A stretch of 64,000 nucleotides of DNA from Mermis nigrescens (GCA_036768485.1 JAVLUZ010000608.1:508501-572500), one strand, 5' to 3'; shown: positions 22,403 to 35,013, counted from the first letter of the stretch. The notes: a model not told the origin generated them from the sequence alone. Program-made: numbers and translations.

Positions 22403-23712
22403 AACCATTTTATGCTACATATTTTTCAGAATTTGATTGAAATCAATGTAAATTTATCGAAAGCTTCAAAGTGTTGAAATAGTTTTTCTTCTCCTATGTG
22501 CAGAGTTCGATAAGAAACGCTCTAAAACACCATTATTTTTTGCCTATCTACTAGTAGCTGTCGAGGATATCTGATTTCAAAATTTGAGTCACCCAAATTG
22601 AACAGGCCAGCTACCTGGCTGCAGAATTCGCGAAATTTCGGAACTCTCCGAAAAATTCGTAAAATAAATGCTGTCATAAGCGTTCCTAGCTATCTATTTT
22701 CTCAAAAGTTCAAAAATTTAGCCACTATTTTTAATTATACTCGTATTTTGTTAAATTTGTTCGATGTTTTATTTTTCCGAATTTTTTATGTTTCATTGAT
22801 TTGAAAAGAAGAGCATCGACAGAAACGCCAAAAAACGATGTTTTGATGCGTACCTGCCTACCATTTTTGAGCACAAAATAGCATTTTGAACTTTTCGCAT
22901 TCCCCCAGGATTTCCATGCTTTGCATGCCTGGTCTAGACAGTCAACAGCATACGTGTTTCTAGGGAAATAAAACCCTCCCTAGAATTCCTACTGATCTTG
23001 ATTAATCCTCCCGACCCTCAGAATTATAGATTTTACAAAAAATCGCAGAAAGTTTGCTTTTTTAGCGTTTTTAGCTATTTTTCGCTCAACTGTCACATTT
23101 GCACGCACACTCCTTTTCTGTCTATATTTCGTCTGATTTATTCAGATTCTTCCAAAGTTTAACGGAATGAATTATTGCTTTTATGTTCTAGAAAAAATGA
23201 TCATTGTCCGAAATGTAAAAAAGCAGTGTTTCGATGTGTACTCATCTTTTCTAGCCCAAAAAGACACTTTAAAAAATAATTGTCGGGCTGACCTCCTCAG
23301 AATTCCTGTGCTGTACATGTATGGTCACAAGAAGTTGACAGGAAACTTCATACGTTAGAATAATATCATTGATTTTGAGTAAATTAATAAGGCGACGCGC
23401 TTAAAATTTGAGAATTTTTCTGCCGGGAAACGTCAAAACCCAGGTGAACTCAGAATTCTAAAAAAAGTTTCGGGATTCTTCCCCTTTCGGATACTAGCTT
23501 GGTAAATCGCCGCGTAAGTGACGGCTAAAAGAAGTAGCATATTTATACTTTTATGTTTTTCCTTCTATCTTCCATATTTTAGATAGAATAATGACGTAAT
23601 TGCTAAATTGTAAAGAGAAAAAATTTATAAACTTTTAACCCTCTGAGGAGAGAAATACGTTACGAAATTTTGGGAAGTACGGACTATCGTACAATCAGAT
23701 GCGTATTATGTG
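22403..23712. other. Unit C 3' region: M2 fragments, no gene
   Basis: M2-type pieces with TTCCGAATTTTTTATG (about 22775) and TTTTAGCGTTTTTAGC (about 23065) alternate with low-complexity DNA. Short frames such as 22598-22804 have no domain. Confidence 0.4.
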
Positions 23713-23939
23713 CACACGTATGCGTGCAGAGGGTTTTGGGAAATGCACCAGCCCCCCAGAAACCAAAATACCCCCATAATCCAATTTTTAAAATTTTTTC
23801 GCAAGTTTTTGATACCAATGGATAGTACTCGACGAGAAACGCTGAAAAATGGTGTTTTTCCGCCATTCCAGCATTTCAAGACTATTTTTTACCTTTGAAA
23901 AATCTTGCACCCCTAGAATTATGGTGCTGCTCACCTATG
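23713..23939 (-). mobile_element. hAT-like MITE M1, copy 9
   Basis: It begins CACACGTATGCGTG, ends GCTCACCTATG, and is flanked by ATTATGTG and ATTACGTG (7 of 8). Confidence 0.82.
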
Positions 23940-24312
23940 ATTACGTGCCGTGCATTCACGTCGATCTGCGTCGATCAGCGGCGCAAATGTCAAATTTGAT
24001 AGTTCGATTGAAAATGATCGCAAAAAGGGACGCAAATTGGCTTCAGAGCCCTTAGAGAATTTGCATCGGATGTCAACTTGTTACTAAAATTAGTAATTTA
24101 CGGCATTTTTCGCGCAGATAAACGCGATGAAGAATAAATAGAAATGCGATTCATCGCACGGCGAAATTTCTTGCCTGCGCGAATTATTAAGAGTCACTTC
24201 CTGCATGATTCAGCCCGGCCATGTGCTGAGCATGGACAAGTCAAAAAATGATTTCCCCTGATTTCAACACATATATTATGTAATTTTTAACGCTGAATTT
24301 AATGGTGTAAAC

Positions 24313-25052
24313 CACTGTTTTCTTTTGTACGAGCCTCTTTGTACATGTACAAAGATCTCCAGAAAAGTCTTTGTACGAGCGAAAATTTTTTTGTACATAT
24401 AACGTATAGATATGCTATTGAATGTACACATTTTACATACTACTAGATTGTTATCCGTGACCCGCACGCTTTGCAAAAGGTGTAACTTTGTCCTGAATTC
24501 AACTGGTTGTATTAGTTCGGCCCGAAACGCCAAAATTTTCATAAGTCTTAGGTTGAAGATTACACATAAAATTCGACTCAGTAAGTTAAAATAACTTGTG
24601 TTACACAATTATAAATAATAAAGCGATTGTAGTGCCGAGTGAATCTCATAATAGACACCAATTTGCTTACGAATTTAATGCAACGCAAAGATAAAAGAGT
24701 CAATTTTATCTTCAAACGGCAGAAAACAGTGCAAAGTTGTTTAATAATTCTTTATTCTGCATAAAATCTTTATAAAACAGTAGAAATAGATGTAAAAGAT
24801 GCTTAAATCTGTACAAAGATGCTTAAAGATAGATTTTGGAGTGTTTAATGCCAGCGCTTGGAGCTAAATACAATGTAATTATGATATTCGGCGCGAAGCG
24901 CCTAAAATTTTGGAATTTTGCTAAAAAATACTCGAAAAAAGTGTTAAAATTACTATCACTTTGCCCCAAAAAGTCTTTGTACATTGCACAAAGATGGCTC
25001 CGAAAATCTTTGTACGAGCCTCAAAATCTTTGTCTCGTACAAAAAAACAGTG
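24313..25052. mobile_element. hAT-like MITE H2, copy 2
   Basis: Ends CACTGTTTTCTTTTGTACG and CGTACAAAAAAACAGTG are inverted. Flanks GTGTAAAC and ATGTAAAC agree at 7 of 8. Palindromes with CTTTGTACATGTACAAAGA lie near the left end, and a GGCGCGAAGCGCC hairpin is at about 24890. No protein is supported; the 24276-24608 frame is an artefact of it. Confidence 0.82.
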
Positions 25053-25419
25053 ATGTAAACCAATTTGTCTTGACAAATCGAATATTTGTTGTGTAAAGTG
25101 AGTGTAAAGCAACAAAAAATACCAATTAAGTCAAAATTGACAGGGTCCAGTATTTTTCGTCATAACTCGTAATAACCGTGATCAAATTCGACAATACCTT
25201 TTTTATTTGAAAGATGAATAATTTTTACTCCCTTTAAATTAATTTAAATTTCCAAATATTACTTTCAATATTTTTTGATGTGATTAGAAACATAAAACGT
25301 CAACAATTTTGACTCCAACTTTTTCGACAATTTCCAATATATCGCAAATATGTACCATATGCGGGCCCTCATTTATATTATAATATTTTATAGCCTTTCA
25401 TTAGAGGATTCTATATATT

Positions 25420-26075
25420 CGAGCAATAGATGTTTATGAAACATGGTATGCTAAGAAATGGTTAAAAATTGGGGAATTGGCCTCAGAATGTCACAATATT
25501 TTACCGTTACTAAATATAGGCAATCTTTTATATTGCATCGTGTCTTTGTCCGTTTCAGAAGCTTATTCGTGCAAAGAATTATACTAAGTTAATGACCACT
25601 TTTCAATTAACAGTCCTTTAACGAGAACGTGGTGTGCTGAAAAATTATGAAATTTGTGAAATTTTGACACGCAATGTTAAGATATTTTTCTATTGATGTT
25701 TTTTTTAAAACTGGGCCGCAATTCACGAGGTAATATGTTGTCCAAAATTATAAGAAACTTATATATAAGATATTTTTTTCGAAAAATTCCAGGATCGCTT
25801 TTTGAGTTACACATATTTAAAAAGAACTTGGTGCGCTGAAGAATGTTTAAAATTATAATATGTTGAAAGTGTCAAGATATTTTCTTATTAAAATTCTTTG
25901 ATACAAATTAGCCACTTCGTTGTCATTTACACTTTATTACCCTATTAAGTGTTATCGGAGAATTTTTAAGGAAAAAAAGAAAAATGTAATACCTACTCTT
26001 TGAACAACATATGCAATGGAACGTGGAAAACATTTAAAATTATCAAATGGAAAGAATTTCGAGTCAAAAAGTCAA
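25420..26075. repeat. Old tandem repeats of about 190 bp
   Basis: Similar segments containing AACRTGGTRTGCT-like DNA followed by an A/T-rich stretch and CACAATATTTT or CAAGATATTTT recur near 25440, 25628, 25826 and 26017. They are strongly degenerate and non-coding. Confidence 0.4.
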
Positions 26076-26378
26076 TCTGCTTTTCTGGAAACTTTATACA
26101 TTTCGGTCATTATTTGTGCTACCACAAATGGGCAGCACAAATAATGGCTGGGGAGTCCGGACATCTTGAGAATCTGGCGGACCCTCCGACCCAAATTCGA
26201 TAATTGAATTTCTAGTGCTATTTTTCTCGATTTTGCCCCATCGGACCCCCAGAATTTGGCTGCCCTTGTATTACTTTGACTTTGACACGTCTTTATTAAT
26301 GCATTTTAGTGGAATTTCCAGAGAATTTGACATGAAGAAACGTAATACTGCGAAATTTTTAATTTGAACAGTTCTGAC

Positions 26379-26643
26379 CACACCTGGGCGTGGGGGGTTT
26401 GGGGGTATGCACCCCCCCCCCGAGAAACCAAAATACCCTCCCCCAGAAATCAAATATCACCCCCCCCCAGATGTCAATTTTTGAAATGTTTTGGTTTTTT
26501 TCGCAATTTTTTGATGCCAATGGATAGCGCTCGATGAGAAACGTTGAAAAATAGTGTTTTTCCGCCATACCACCATTCTTAAGGTAATTTCTTGACCTTT
26601 GAAAAATCTTGCACCCCCAGAATTTTGGTGCTGCCCACGTTTG
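26379..26643 (-). mobile_element. hAT-like MITE M1, copy 10
   Basis: It begins CACACCTGGGCGTGG and ends GCCCACGTTTG, with flanks GTTCTGAC and ATTCTGAC (7 of 8). Confidence 0.87.
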
Positions 26644-27027
26644 ATTCTGACCAAAAATCGCCCGGTTTTTCTTTTCTCAAATAAAATTTGTTAGTATTTG
26701 AGAAGGACTGCAGAATTAAATTACTACATTCGATCAGCAAGGCAAAAATTTAGTTGTCAATACAATGTTTTTTAATGACTGAAATAAATATGTGCGTACT
26801 ATTTGCAATTTTAAATCAGAATCATTTCAATTTTGACAATTTCAAGCAAACTTCCTTAACGTCTATACGTTAACATTATATTTTTCCCGTCTTTCTTACA
26901 GGAGCCTCTTACAATCACACATAGGCGAGGGGGTTGTAACCAAAGAAACTGAAAAAACCCGTCTAGATTACTGTAGACACCAGAATTCTATTTTTAGTAA
27001 TTTTTTGGCGACTTCACTCATTCTGAC

Positions 27028-27253
27028 CAAACCTGGGCGTGGGGGGTTTGAGGGGGTAAGCACCTCCAGAAACCGAAATAACCCCAAGAATTCAATTTTT
27101 GAAATTTTCTTTTGTTTTTTCTCACAATTATCTGATGCCAATGGATAGTGCTCGATGACTAAACGTTGAAAAATTGTTTTCCGCCATACCACTCCATTTG
27201 TTTACCCTTGAAAAAATCTTGCATCCCTAGAACTTTGGTGCCGCCCACCTATG
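27028..27253 (-). mobile_element. hAT-like MITE M1, copy 11
   Basis: It begins CAAACCTGGGCGTGG and ends GCCCACCTATG, with flanks ATTCTGAC and ATCCTGAC (7 of 8). A further MITE end fragment (GAATTTTCTTGCTGCCCACG) follows at 27265-27290. Confidence 0.85.
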
Positions 27254-27939
27254 ATCCTGACCCCCAGAATTTTCTTGCTGCCCACGTATGCTAACAATAC
27301 CTACGTCAACAACGTGTGACACACGAAATGATGGACCAAATGTATAAAAGTACATGCCATCAAAAATAGAAATACATTGTCGCATTGATTCAGAAATCAC
27401 AGATCTCAAAATTTGATGATTTTCAAGTTACTCGGCGTTTCATGTAACGTCTGTTGCTAAAAACGTCGGAATTAAATTCTTCATTATTTCCTCATGAAGT
27501 TAAAAGTTAGATGATAAGATTTAATACGTTAATTGTAGTGTTTGACAGCCATTTTTTTGTTGAGAATTTTATTAAGAAATGATCTTGACATTTTTAATCA
27601 AAATAGTCTAATTTTAATCAATACTCAGCACATCATTTTGTGTTTTAATATGTGTGACTCAAAACGAGGTCTTCTGATGTTCTTTATTTTTTACTAGTTG
27701 AGCTGCCCGGCGTTGCCCGGGCTGAACTTAGGCCTGATAGCTATATGGAATTAATATGTCTCTTGTATTTTTTATTTTTCAAGACTTTTGATGTTTTTGG
27801 GATATTTCTAAAAAAATTGTTGGTACAAACCATATTTTATTTTTTGGATTTTTTTAAATGTCTTTTGTCAACCATTTTTTTGATCAAATCCATATTTTTG
27901 AAGTTACAGAATGGTTTTGAAAATTGTTTAGCCATAATC

Positions 27940-28200
27940 ATATTTTTGATGTTCTGGGGTGTTCTGGAAATTTTTTTAATAAAACCCATATTGTTGATGT
28001 TTTGGGATGTTTTGGAAAATTTTTTTCGTCAAACCATATTTTTGATGTTTTAGGATGTTTTGGAAAATTTTTTTTAATCAAACCCATATTTTTGATGTTT
28101 TGGGATGTTTAGGAAAATTTTTTCGTCAAACAATATTTTTGATGTTTTAGGATGTTTTGAAAAATTTTTTCGGTCAAACCATATTTTTGATGTTTTAAAA
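27940..28200. repeat. Minisatellite, about 48-51 bp period (TTTTTGATGTTTTGGGATG)
   Basis: Six adjoining units of about 48-51 bp carry ATATTTTTGATGTTTTRGG and GGAAAATTTTTTTCGTCAAA. It lies just downstream of GAGCTGCCCGGCGTTGCCCG at about 27700, a motif typical of a dispersed element end. Confidence 0.8.
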
Positions 28201-28254
28201 ATTTTTTGTTTGTTGTAGCAAAGGGTGTCATATATCACGTGATATGTTATAGCT

Positions 28255-28645
28255 GATGGTATCTCCTATCTTATATCACTGCATGTTATGGCACAGACAG
28301 GGTATCTATACCAAACCTATCTTATAGCATTGCCTATCTCGTAGCACAGGGTATCTTATATCCCATACTATCTTATAACATTGCCTATCTTGCAGCTCGG
28401 GGTATCTTATATCACTTCCTATCTTATAGCATTGCCTATCTTGTAGCACGGGGTATCTTTTATAACGTTCTATCTTATAGCATTGCCTATCTTGTAGCAC
28501 GGGGTGTCTTATATCACGTCCTATCTTATAGTATTGCCTATCCTGTAGCACAGAGTATCTTATATCACGTCCTATCTTATAGCATTGCTTATCTTGTTGC
28601 ACATAGTATCTCATACCATGCCTATCTTATAAAATTGCCTATGTT
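28255..28645. repeat. Minisatellite, 51-bp period (TATCTTATAGCATTGCC)
   Basis: About eight units of about 51 bp each contain CTATCTTATAGCATTGCC and ATCTTGTAGCACGGGG. The period is a multiple of three, so a repetitive frame stays open on the minus strand. It is followed directly by repeat R4. Confidence 0.88.
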
Positions 28646-28657
28646 ATAGCATCATTT

Positions 28658-28885
28658 GGTTAAACCCGTATTTTGATGTTTCACAGTGCCGACCAATGCT
28701 ATAACATATAACAATGTACATAGTGTCGCCAGGCATGCTCCTCTTGGCCGGGGTATCCCTAAACAAACAGTATAAACTAATTTTTGAAAAAATAGCAAAA
28801 AATCGGCCATCTCCCGAAATCGTGGAGGCTTATAGCACAGGGGCCAAAGCCTGCTCCCACCCTGCCCAGGGCCAATGGGTGCGTT
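28658..28885. repeat. Dispersed repeat R4, right copy (same as 1-234)
   Basis: Nearly identical to the first 234 bases of the window over GTGCCGACCAATGCTATAAC and onward. This second copy shows that the 51-bp minisatellite is the natural left neighbour of R4, so the window probably begins just after another such array. Confidence 0.7.
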
Positions 28886-30351
28886 TTGGAGGTTGTTCCA
28901 CATTTAAATTAACTTGGAAACGACATATAACGTACCTACGGGACTTACTTAAGTACCCGGCTACACTTAGCGCGGGTCAGGTTGCTAGGGCAAAACGCCG
29001 GACTCAACCCCACAACCATACGTGGGCAGCAAAAAAATTCTGTAAAATTTGACAAAAGCGGGGATTTTTGATACTTTACACTCATTTTACACAACTAATA
29101 TTCGCTTTCAAGAAAATAACTTGTAGGTTTAAACTCAGCATCAAAAACGACATTATATATGTATATCAAAATCAGGCGATGCTCATTTTTGACTTGCCCA
29201 ACATCGAGTCCAGACTTACAGAAAGTGACTTTTAAGCGATGCGAACTTCGCAGCAAGTATAAATCGAAAAATCGCATTGCGGATAAGCCTACGATTCGCG
29301 CGATAGTATAAATCGAATTCGCGTGCACTGCCCCATCCTGCGACTTCGATATTTCGCGAGTTCGCCGCGATGCGTGAAGTATAAGCCAGGTTTTAAAAGA
29401 AAGAATATTAGGCGATAGAAATATTAAGAAAAAACAGCAATTTAATGTGCAAAAAGTTGTTCAATCAGCGTCGAATATTTCATGTTGAATAATAATAATA
29501 AAAAACGTTTGTCCCGAAAATTTCCAGTAAAATATTACAAATTGATCGACTGAATCCGGGATGACAATTTAGATAGTTAGGCGGGACAACTTGTATAACT
29601 GTTGTTAACACAAACTAGTGCAGTCGGCACCATGATTAAGCAAAACCGATCAACAAATCCCCCGTTATGTACAGGAACAAATTAAAAATTTCGCCAAGCA
29701 GCAATCTGTATAAAACAAATCTGAAATTGTGTCAATTCCTAGAAAACTATCCGAATCCTTTTAAAATGAATCAGTAGAAGTATGCAACTTTGAGGATTAC
29801 CAGTGTACATAAAAAATGCGACAGTTTAAGTAACTTTTTAAGCGAAGGTATGGAATAAGAAATGAAAAAATTCGGAAAAAGGATACAATCGAAACAAAAC
29901 AATTTTATTATGTCATCACTAGTGACCACGGAGGGAGGTTGGAGCCTAAACCTCCCCAGAATAGAGAAAAATTTTCGAGAGTAAATAAGGCGAAGTGAAG
30001 GCCAAAAGGAATGATAAATGCAAATCTCCTACTAAAGTGTTGGAAATTGACCAAAAACTGTGAAATAACGTCGTTTTAAGGCTATTTTAGCATTTAAAGC
30101 AATTTTTGGTGGTCATTTTCAACCAAAACAGCTTAATTTTCGATCTTCGACTGGTCAACTCCTTAGATTGGTCATGCTGTGCTTATGGGATAGTTGCCCT
30201 TCGATCCCCTACCATTGTCTGATGTGCCTATTGAGCAAAGGCTGACCTCTTGATAAAATGTGTGAAATTGTAATTATTTCAATTTGCAATTCAGCCATAT
30301 TATTAATTATTTCTTATAAATTGTGTAATCTAATATTTTGTTAGTTCAATA
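28886..30351. other. Interval before unit D, no gene seen
   Basis: Non-coding. A short family M3 fragment lies at about 30040-30195 (AAAAACTGTGAAATAACG onward). No conserved protein segment was found on either strand. Confidence 0.4.
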
Positions 30352-30359
30352 TATATATT

Positions 30360-30530
30360 CAGGCACGTAGCTCTGTGGGGAACGTGGGGGTCCCGGACCC
30401 CCCAAATTCAGAAAAATCGGAAAAAATAGGACTATTCAAACGCTATTTTGTGCGATTTTTGGCCTTTGTGGGCTCAGTCCCCCAAATTTTTGTTGGTCCC
30501 ACCAGAACAGAGCGGCCAGCTACGTGCCTG
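30360..30530. mobile_element. hAT-like MITE H3 (CAGGCACGTAGCT termini), 171 bp
   Basis: Perfect 13-bp inverted ends CAGGCACGTAGCT / AGCTACGTGCCTG and a perfect 8-bp duplication TATATATT at 30352-30359 and 30531-30538. Another copy, opened by a further insertion, spans 50656-52977. Confidence 0.92.
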
Positions 30531-30734
30531 TATATATTGCATTGTCTCTTTTACGTACCGTTTCAACATGTTCAAGCAAATAGATATTGTGTATGTGTAT
30601 GTAACTGAGAAAATGTTTTTGTAAAGTGCATGTGATTGTGAAAGGTACGCTTTTTTGTCGTTGTTTTCCATTTTCTTGTGCGATGTAAATTTTTACAGAA
30701 ATATTGGTAGCGTCCATATAGGTATAGCATAAGA

Positions 30735-31230
30735 ATTCTTGGGATCGGACCCTGAAAAATTTTAAAAAGTGCCTTTATGGGCTAAAAATGATGGATACAC
30801 GTCAAAAACATTGTTTTTTGACGTTTCTGACAATATTCGCACTTTGTAAAGCATAAAAACTTTTTGAAAAAATTAAAAAAATATGTAAAAAACAATTCTG
30901 GGAGGGGTTAGCAGCATACCTGGACGTGGGGGGTTTCGGGGGAATGCACCCCTCAGAAATCAAAATACCCCCCAGAATTCAATCTTTGAATTTTTATTTT
31001 GTTTTTTTTCGCAATTTTTTGATGCCAATGGATAGTGCTCGATGAGAAACGTTGAAAAATGTTGTTTTTTCACTATACCACGTTTTTGAGGCCATTTTTT
31101 GACTTTTGAAAAAATCTTGCACCCCCCCAGAACTTTGGTGCCTCCCACCTGTGGTTAGCAGCCATTTTACGGAGGTCAGTTGCCATTCTGGGGGGTTTGA
31201 ATCCCCTCCCACCGAGAACACGTATAACAG
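30735..31230. repeat. Family M2 repeat carrying MITE M1 copy 12
   Basis: The M2 half with GATGGATACACGTCAAAAAC is interrupted at 30915-31153 by a MITE and resumes with GCAGCCATTTTACGGAGGTC. Confidence 0.55.
30915..31153 (-). mobile_element. hAT-like MITE M1, copy 12
   Basis: It begins CATACCTGGACGTGG, ends CCCACCTGTG and has a perfect duplication GTTAGCAG at 30907-30914 and 31154-31161. Confidence 0.92.
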
Positions 31231-31960
31231 CGTCTTTCTGTTTTTCCTATTCATTCATTAATGAACATTTGCGTTCCATTTATGATAGTATAAGTGCGAG
31301 CCTTTCTGATATGTAGATGTAATCGTATTGTAATATTCTAAGTAGATATACACTTTCTCAGTCTTACATGTTCGTCAGTACTTATGCGCGGACCAGCTTA
31401 AGCCCCGCCCAAGCTTACACTGTTCGATAAATATCCCTGTTTTACCTAAATAAATGGTCAGTTACATCTTTCTCCTACCTTGTGAGGCCGGAAACCTCAT
31501 TATAGCATAGCGTTATCTTGTATTCTGAATTGTTATTTTTGTGTAACATTTCGATGCCCTAATTAATGTGTATTATCCTCTGCGTCGCAGGCTTGCTGTG
31601 TGTAGAAATGCTAACGTTACTTTCATCCACGTATTACAGTTAGCTATTTTAATTTCATCACATGCAATTAGTTATAATATGGCCTATTTACTTTTCTCAA
31701 TATTTATTTAAAAACAAAGAAAGTTCAGTAATTTCATTCATTGTCAAAGGATTATGAAACGTATTAGTTAATAATCCGGACGGTTCTCCGAGCAGTAAGT
31801 ACAAATTTCTTGCTCTTGCTTACGTAAGGCTGAAATTAAGCTTGCGTTATATTCATACCTACGTATCTGTTTCTAATTTCATTCTCAATTAATCAACTTT
31901 TATCTTTTCCCCTCTTTTCTATATGTGAGGTCTCTATCCCCGCCAAAAGAGGAGCTGCCT
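31231..31960. other. Interval with an LTR-like block, no gene
   Basis: Around 31380-31500 are GATAAATATCC, a C-rich stretch and AATAAATGGTCAGTTACATC followed by a short GC-richer tail. The look is that of a retrotransposon LTR with a polyadenylation signal. I cannot define both ends, so this stays a weak suggestion. Confidence 0.2.
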
Positions 31961-31963
31961 CAC

Positions 31964-32205
31964 CATAGGTGGGCAGCACCGAAATTCTGGGGGAGGGGTG
32001 GAAAAAATTTTCAAAGGTCAAAAAAAGGTTTTAAAAATGATCGTATGGCGAAAAAAATACCATTTTTCGACGTTTCTCATCGAGCACTATTCAATGGCAT
32101 CAAAAAATCGCTAGAAACAGCAAAAAAAATTTTAAAAATTTGAATTCTGGAGGGGGTATTTTGATTTCTGAGGGGTTATCTCAACTTCTGGGGGGCACGT
32201 CTGTG
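31964..32205 (+). mobile_element. hAT-like MITE M1, copy 13
   Basis: It starts CATAGGTGGGCAGCACC and ends GGGGGCACGTCTGTG, with the core CATCGAGCACTATTCAATGG. Flanks are only partly alike (CCTCAC and GCTCAC). Confidence 0.8.
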
Positions 32206-32649
32206 GCTCACAAGACATCTATGGCCACCAAGGGTCACATGCGCATAAGCGTAAAGGATCTAGACTACACCCCCGAATCTAAAAACCCCAGAATTAAAAT
32301 CTTTACAAAAATTACTTTCACCTTTTTCGCGATTTTTTCGTTTTACTATATTAGGCTCGATAGAAACGTCGAAAATTGTCACTCATCAATTTCAGGCACA
32401 TTTTCGAGCTCTGAAAAGTACTTCCGCCCAGAACCCCTAAAAGCCCCATGGCCCCATGTGCTTGAACGTGCGATTCAAATTTCTTGAATTTCTGCCATTG
32501 TTCAATGTTTTGTGCAAATGAGTCGGAATTTGCTTTCCTTGATGACATGCCGATCAAAGTTTGAAAAAAAAAAATAAATTTACGAAATATGAACCTAAGT
32601 CTCAACGCAAACCTGATCACAAAAATGGTCCAATTTGATAAGATAAAAG

Positions 32650-32958
32650 ACAAATCAAGTTTTCTAGCCGTAATGTTTTTTAAAACTGAAGCAATACGAT
32701 CGTTTGGTGCGCTTCAGACATGAGTTAAATAATCATGTTTTTTCTGCGATTTCCTAATTTAATGTCAACACAGATATGCGGAACGGTGGCTCTTTTTTAT
32801 TCGTTTATTATTCATTCAATCTACAAAATATAGGGACTCGAAATATGATATGGAGACACGGCTTTTTCGAATTAAAATCATATATAATCAATTTTATCCT
32901 CAAATCATCATTCACAAACGAGAGATCGGTTTTACCTGCTCTAAACGTAGCGTCTGAA
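32650..32958 (+). promoter_or_regulatory. Gene D proximal 5' region, conserved with A, B and C
   Basis: Homologous blocks include TCAAGTTTTCTAGCCGTAAT, TTTAATGTCAACACA and TTTTTATTCGTTTATTATTC. The TATAAT-like word seen in A-C reads TTAAATAATC here. Confidence 0.42.
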
Positions 32959-33083
32959 ATGGCTGCAGTCTCTCTTATAGCTATCGTCCTCACATTGCAG
33001 ATGAGTGATATGAAATTCATTCCGAGTCGTGTTATATCCCACGAAGACAAGGAAATCCTCCCATCAACTTCAGTTCCGGCTGG
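32959..33083 (+). CDS. Gene D exon 1: signal peptide exon
   Basis: It encodes MAAVSLIAIVLTLQMSDMKF followed by IPSRVISHEDKEILPS and ends GCT GG before GTGAGA, phase 2. The frame is open upstream to 32776, so a longer N-terminus is formally possible. I chose the internal ATG because it is the one conserved in genes A and C and places the hydrophobic run at the N-terminus. Confidence 0.72.
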
Positions 33084-33346
33084 GTGAGAATCATCTTAAG
33101 ATTTAGGGTGCACTCATCCACACACGGGCGTAGGTGGTCTGTGGGGCTATATCCCCAGAATCTAAAAGATTACCCAAAAATCGATGAATGAAAAAACCTA
33201 TGAATAATATTTTCTGAGCTATTTTTGGCACTTGGGCTCCATCGCCCTCCCCTCAAATCGCGTTGCTGCTTATTAGTGACAGTGCCCGGTCGGTCTGAGG
33301 GGTCAGCTCCATACACGGGCGGCAAGCAAATTAAGGGGGTCTGATG

Positions 33347-33606
33347 CATAGGTGGGCGGCACCAAAATTCTAGCGCGGGGTTCAAGATTTTTCAAAGGTC
33401 AAAATTTGGCCTTAAAAATGGTGGTAAGGCGAGAAAATACCATTTTTCAACGTTCCTCATCGAGCACTATCCATTGGCATCAAAAAAATTACGAAAAAAA
33501 ACAAAAAATTTGAAAATTGAATTCTGGGGGTATTTTGGTTTCTGGAGGGAGGGTATTTTGGTTTCTCGGAGGGTACATACCCCCTGAACCCCCACGCCCA
33601 GGTGTG
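33347..33606 (+). mobile_element. hAT-like MITE M1, copy 14, in the gene D intron
   Basis: It starts CATAGGTGGGCGGCACC, carries CATCGAGCACTATCCATTGG and ends CACGCCCAGGTGTG. Flanks are weakly alike. Confidence 0.82.
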
Positions 33607-34980
33607 CTCTCCATGCCTATTTGAAGTCAATATTGACCCAGATAAAAATAGCCATACGTGCTATAAATGATAAACTTTGCGTAGAAATTAGCGGTTTCTG
33701 ATCAATTACACGTTCTATTTCAGAAATGTTTTGATCTTCATCCAGTTTTGGCCTTTGGCTTGACATGCGTCAGAAAATTTTCTTTAATAACTCTAGAAAT
33801 CTGGACATTAACGACTTTCCAAGAGCATGAACCAATTTCTGATTGAGATCTGGAGGGGGCAAACAGCGGAAAAGTACCGGAAATACAATTCTGGAGTGTA
33901 CTGTATTCTGCGGAGCGTTTTTGAATTATGGGCTTAGATTATCAGATGTTTTGATGGGGTTTTCGCTCCGCTCCATCCACAAAAAAAGTTTGTCATTCCC
34001 CACCAGAAATATTCTGCTAAATAATTCGGAATTTTCTAAAAAATTTCGTTTTTAGCGATTTTTTAGTCAAAAAATATCTTTTCGGGCCTTTTGCGTCAAA
34101 CAGTCGTTTTGAACTACATCTTATTGCATTTATCAAATATAACTTTGAAATCTTTTCTGTATTCATTATCTTGAAAGGTAAAAGCATCGTCAGACACACT
34201 AAAAAATGAGGCTTTGGCGTGCACCCATCATTTTTGAGTCCAATAAGCCTTCACGCCTTCCTCCTGAAATCTTATTGCTTTGCATGTATGATTCTGAGGG
34301 TTTCACTCAACCCTTCCACTTCATTTTCATGCGTGGAAAAGCTAGTTTCTTCCATTACTTATAGAATAAATTCGTCGAAACAAATAAAATAATGCTGAAA
34401 AATTATAAAAAATCCAAGCAATCATTAGATTACATAAAATTTAGCCAATGGAGAAACAAACGGATGTGCCCCATAGGTGTTAGGTTCGCACTGAATGTTT
34501 CGCTTTGGGTTCAACAGCCAAAACTGCCATCTTTTAATGGGAAGTAGCCGAATTCTAGGGGTCTGGTGGCGTAAAACTAACAAAAAATCCCAAAAAACCT
34601 GCCGAAAATTAAATTCTAAGGGTTCTGCAGGATATTCGGGGGGAGGGAAGGAGTCTAAGCCTTACCCCAAGCCCACGCAAGCTCCGTCTCTCTCACCACC
34701 AACAAGCATAATAGGCGAGCGAGACTCTTTAGCCAATGCTGATTGAATCGCTCTGACATGACAATGCCGTCGCCTGAGGGAAGCGCGAAGTGTTTATTTA
34801 TTTAATTTTCTTCTGCCAACTAAATAAAGAGCTGCTTAAAAATGCACAAAAAGTCGCTTGGAGATACGCGATACTTTTTACTTTCTCTCAAATGCAAATA
34901 TTCCGATAAAACAATAGAATTACAATGTAGGCCCTGTGGTGGGATTCGGGGCAGGGCAGGCCCACTGTACAAAACAATCC
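33607..34980. other. Remaining intron of gene D
   Basis: Non-coding, with M2-like pieces near 33950-34290 (TTTTGAGTCCAATAAGCC). Small frames such as 34495-34746 have no domain and are not conserved in the paralogous units. Confidence 0.4.
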
Positions 34981-35013
34981 GAAGTGTTTCGTCATTGTTG
35001 TTGTTTTTTTCAG

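Noticed and set aside
28306..28614. Minus-strand frame with a 17-residue repeat (RYPVLQDRQCYKIG type)
   Set aside because: The 51-bp minisatellite has a period divisible by three, which keeps any frame open. There is no start context, signal or domain.
28255..28645. Regular repeats resembling a CRISPR array
   Set aside because: Units are contiguous without unique spacers, in a eukaryotic context; this is a minisatellite.
31380..31500. Possible solo LTR
   Set aside because: A polyadenylation-like signal is present, but I could not find TG...CA borders with a matching target duplication.
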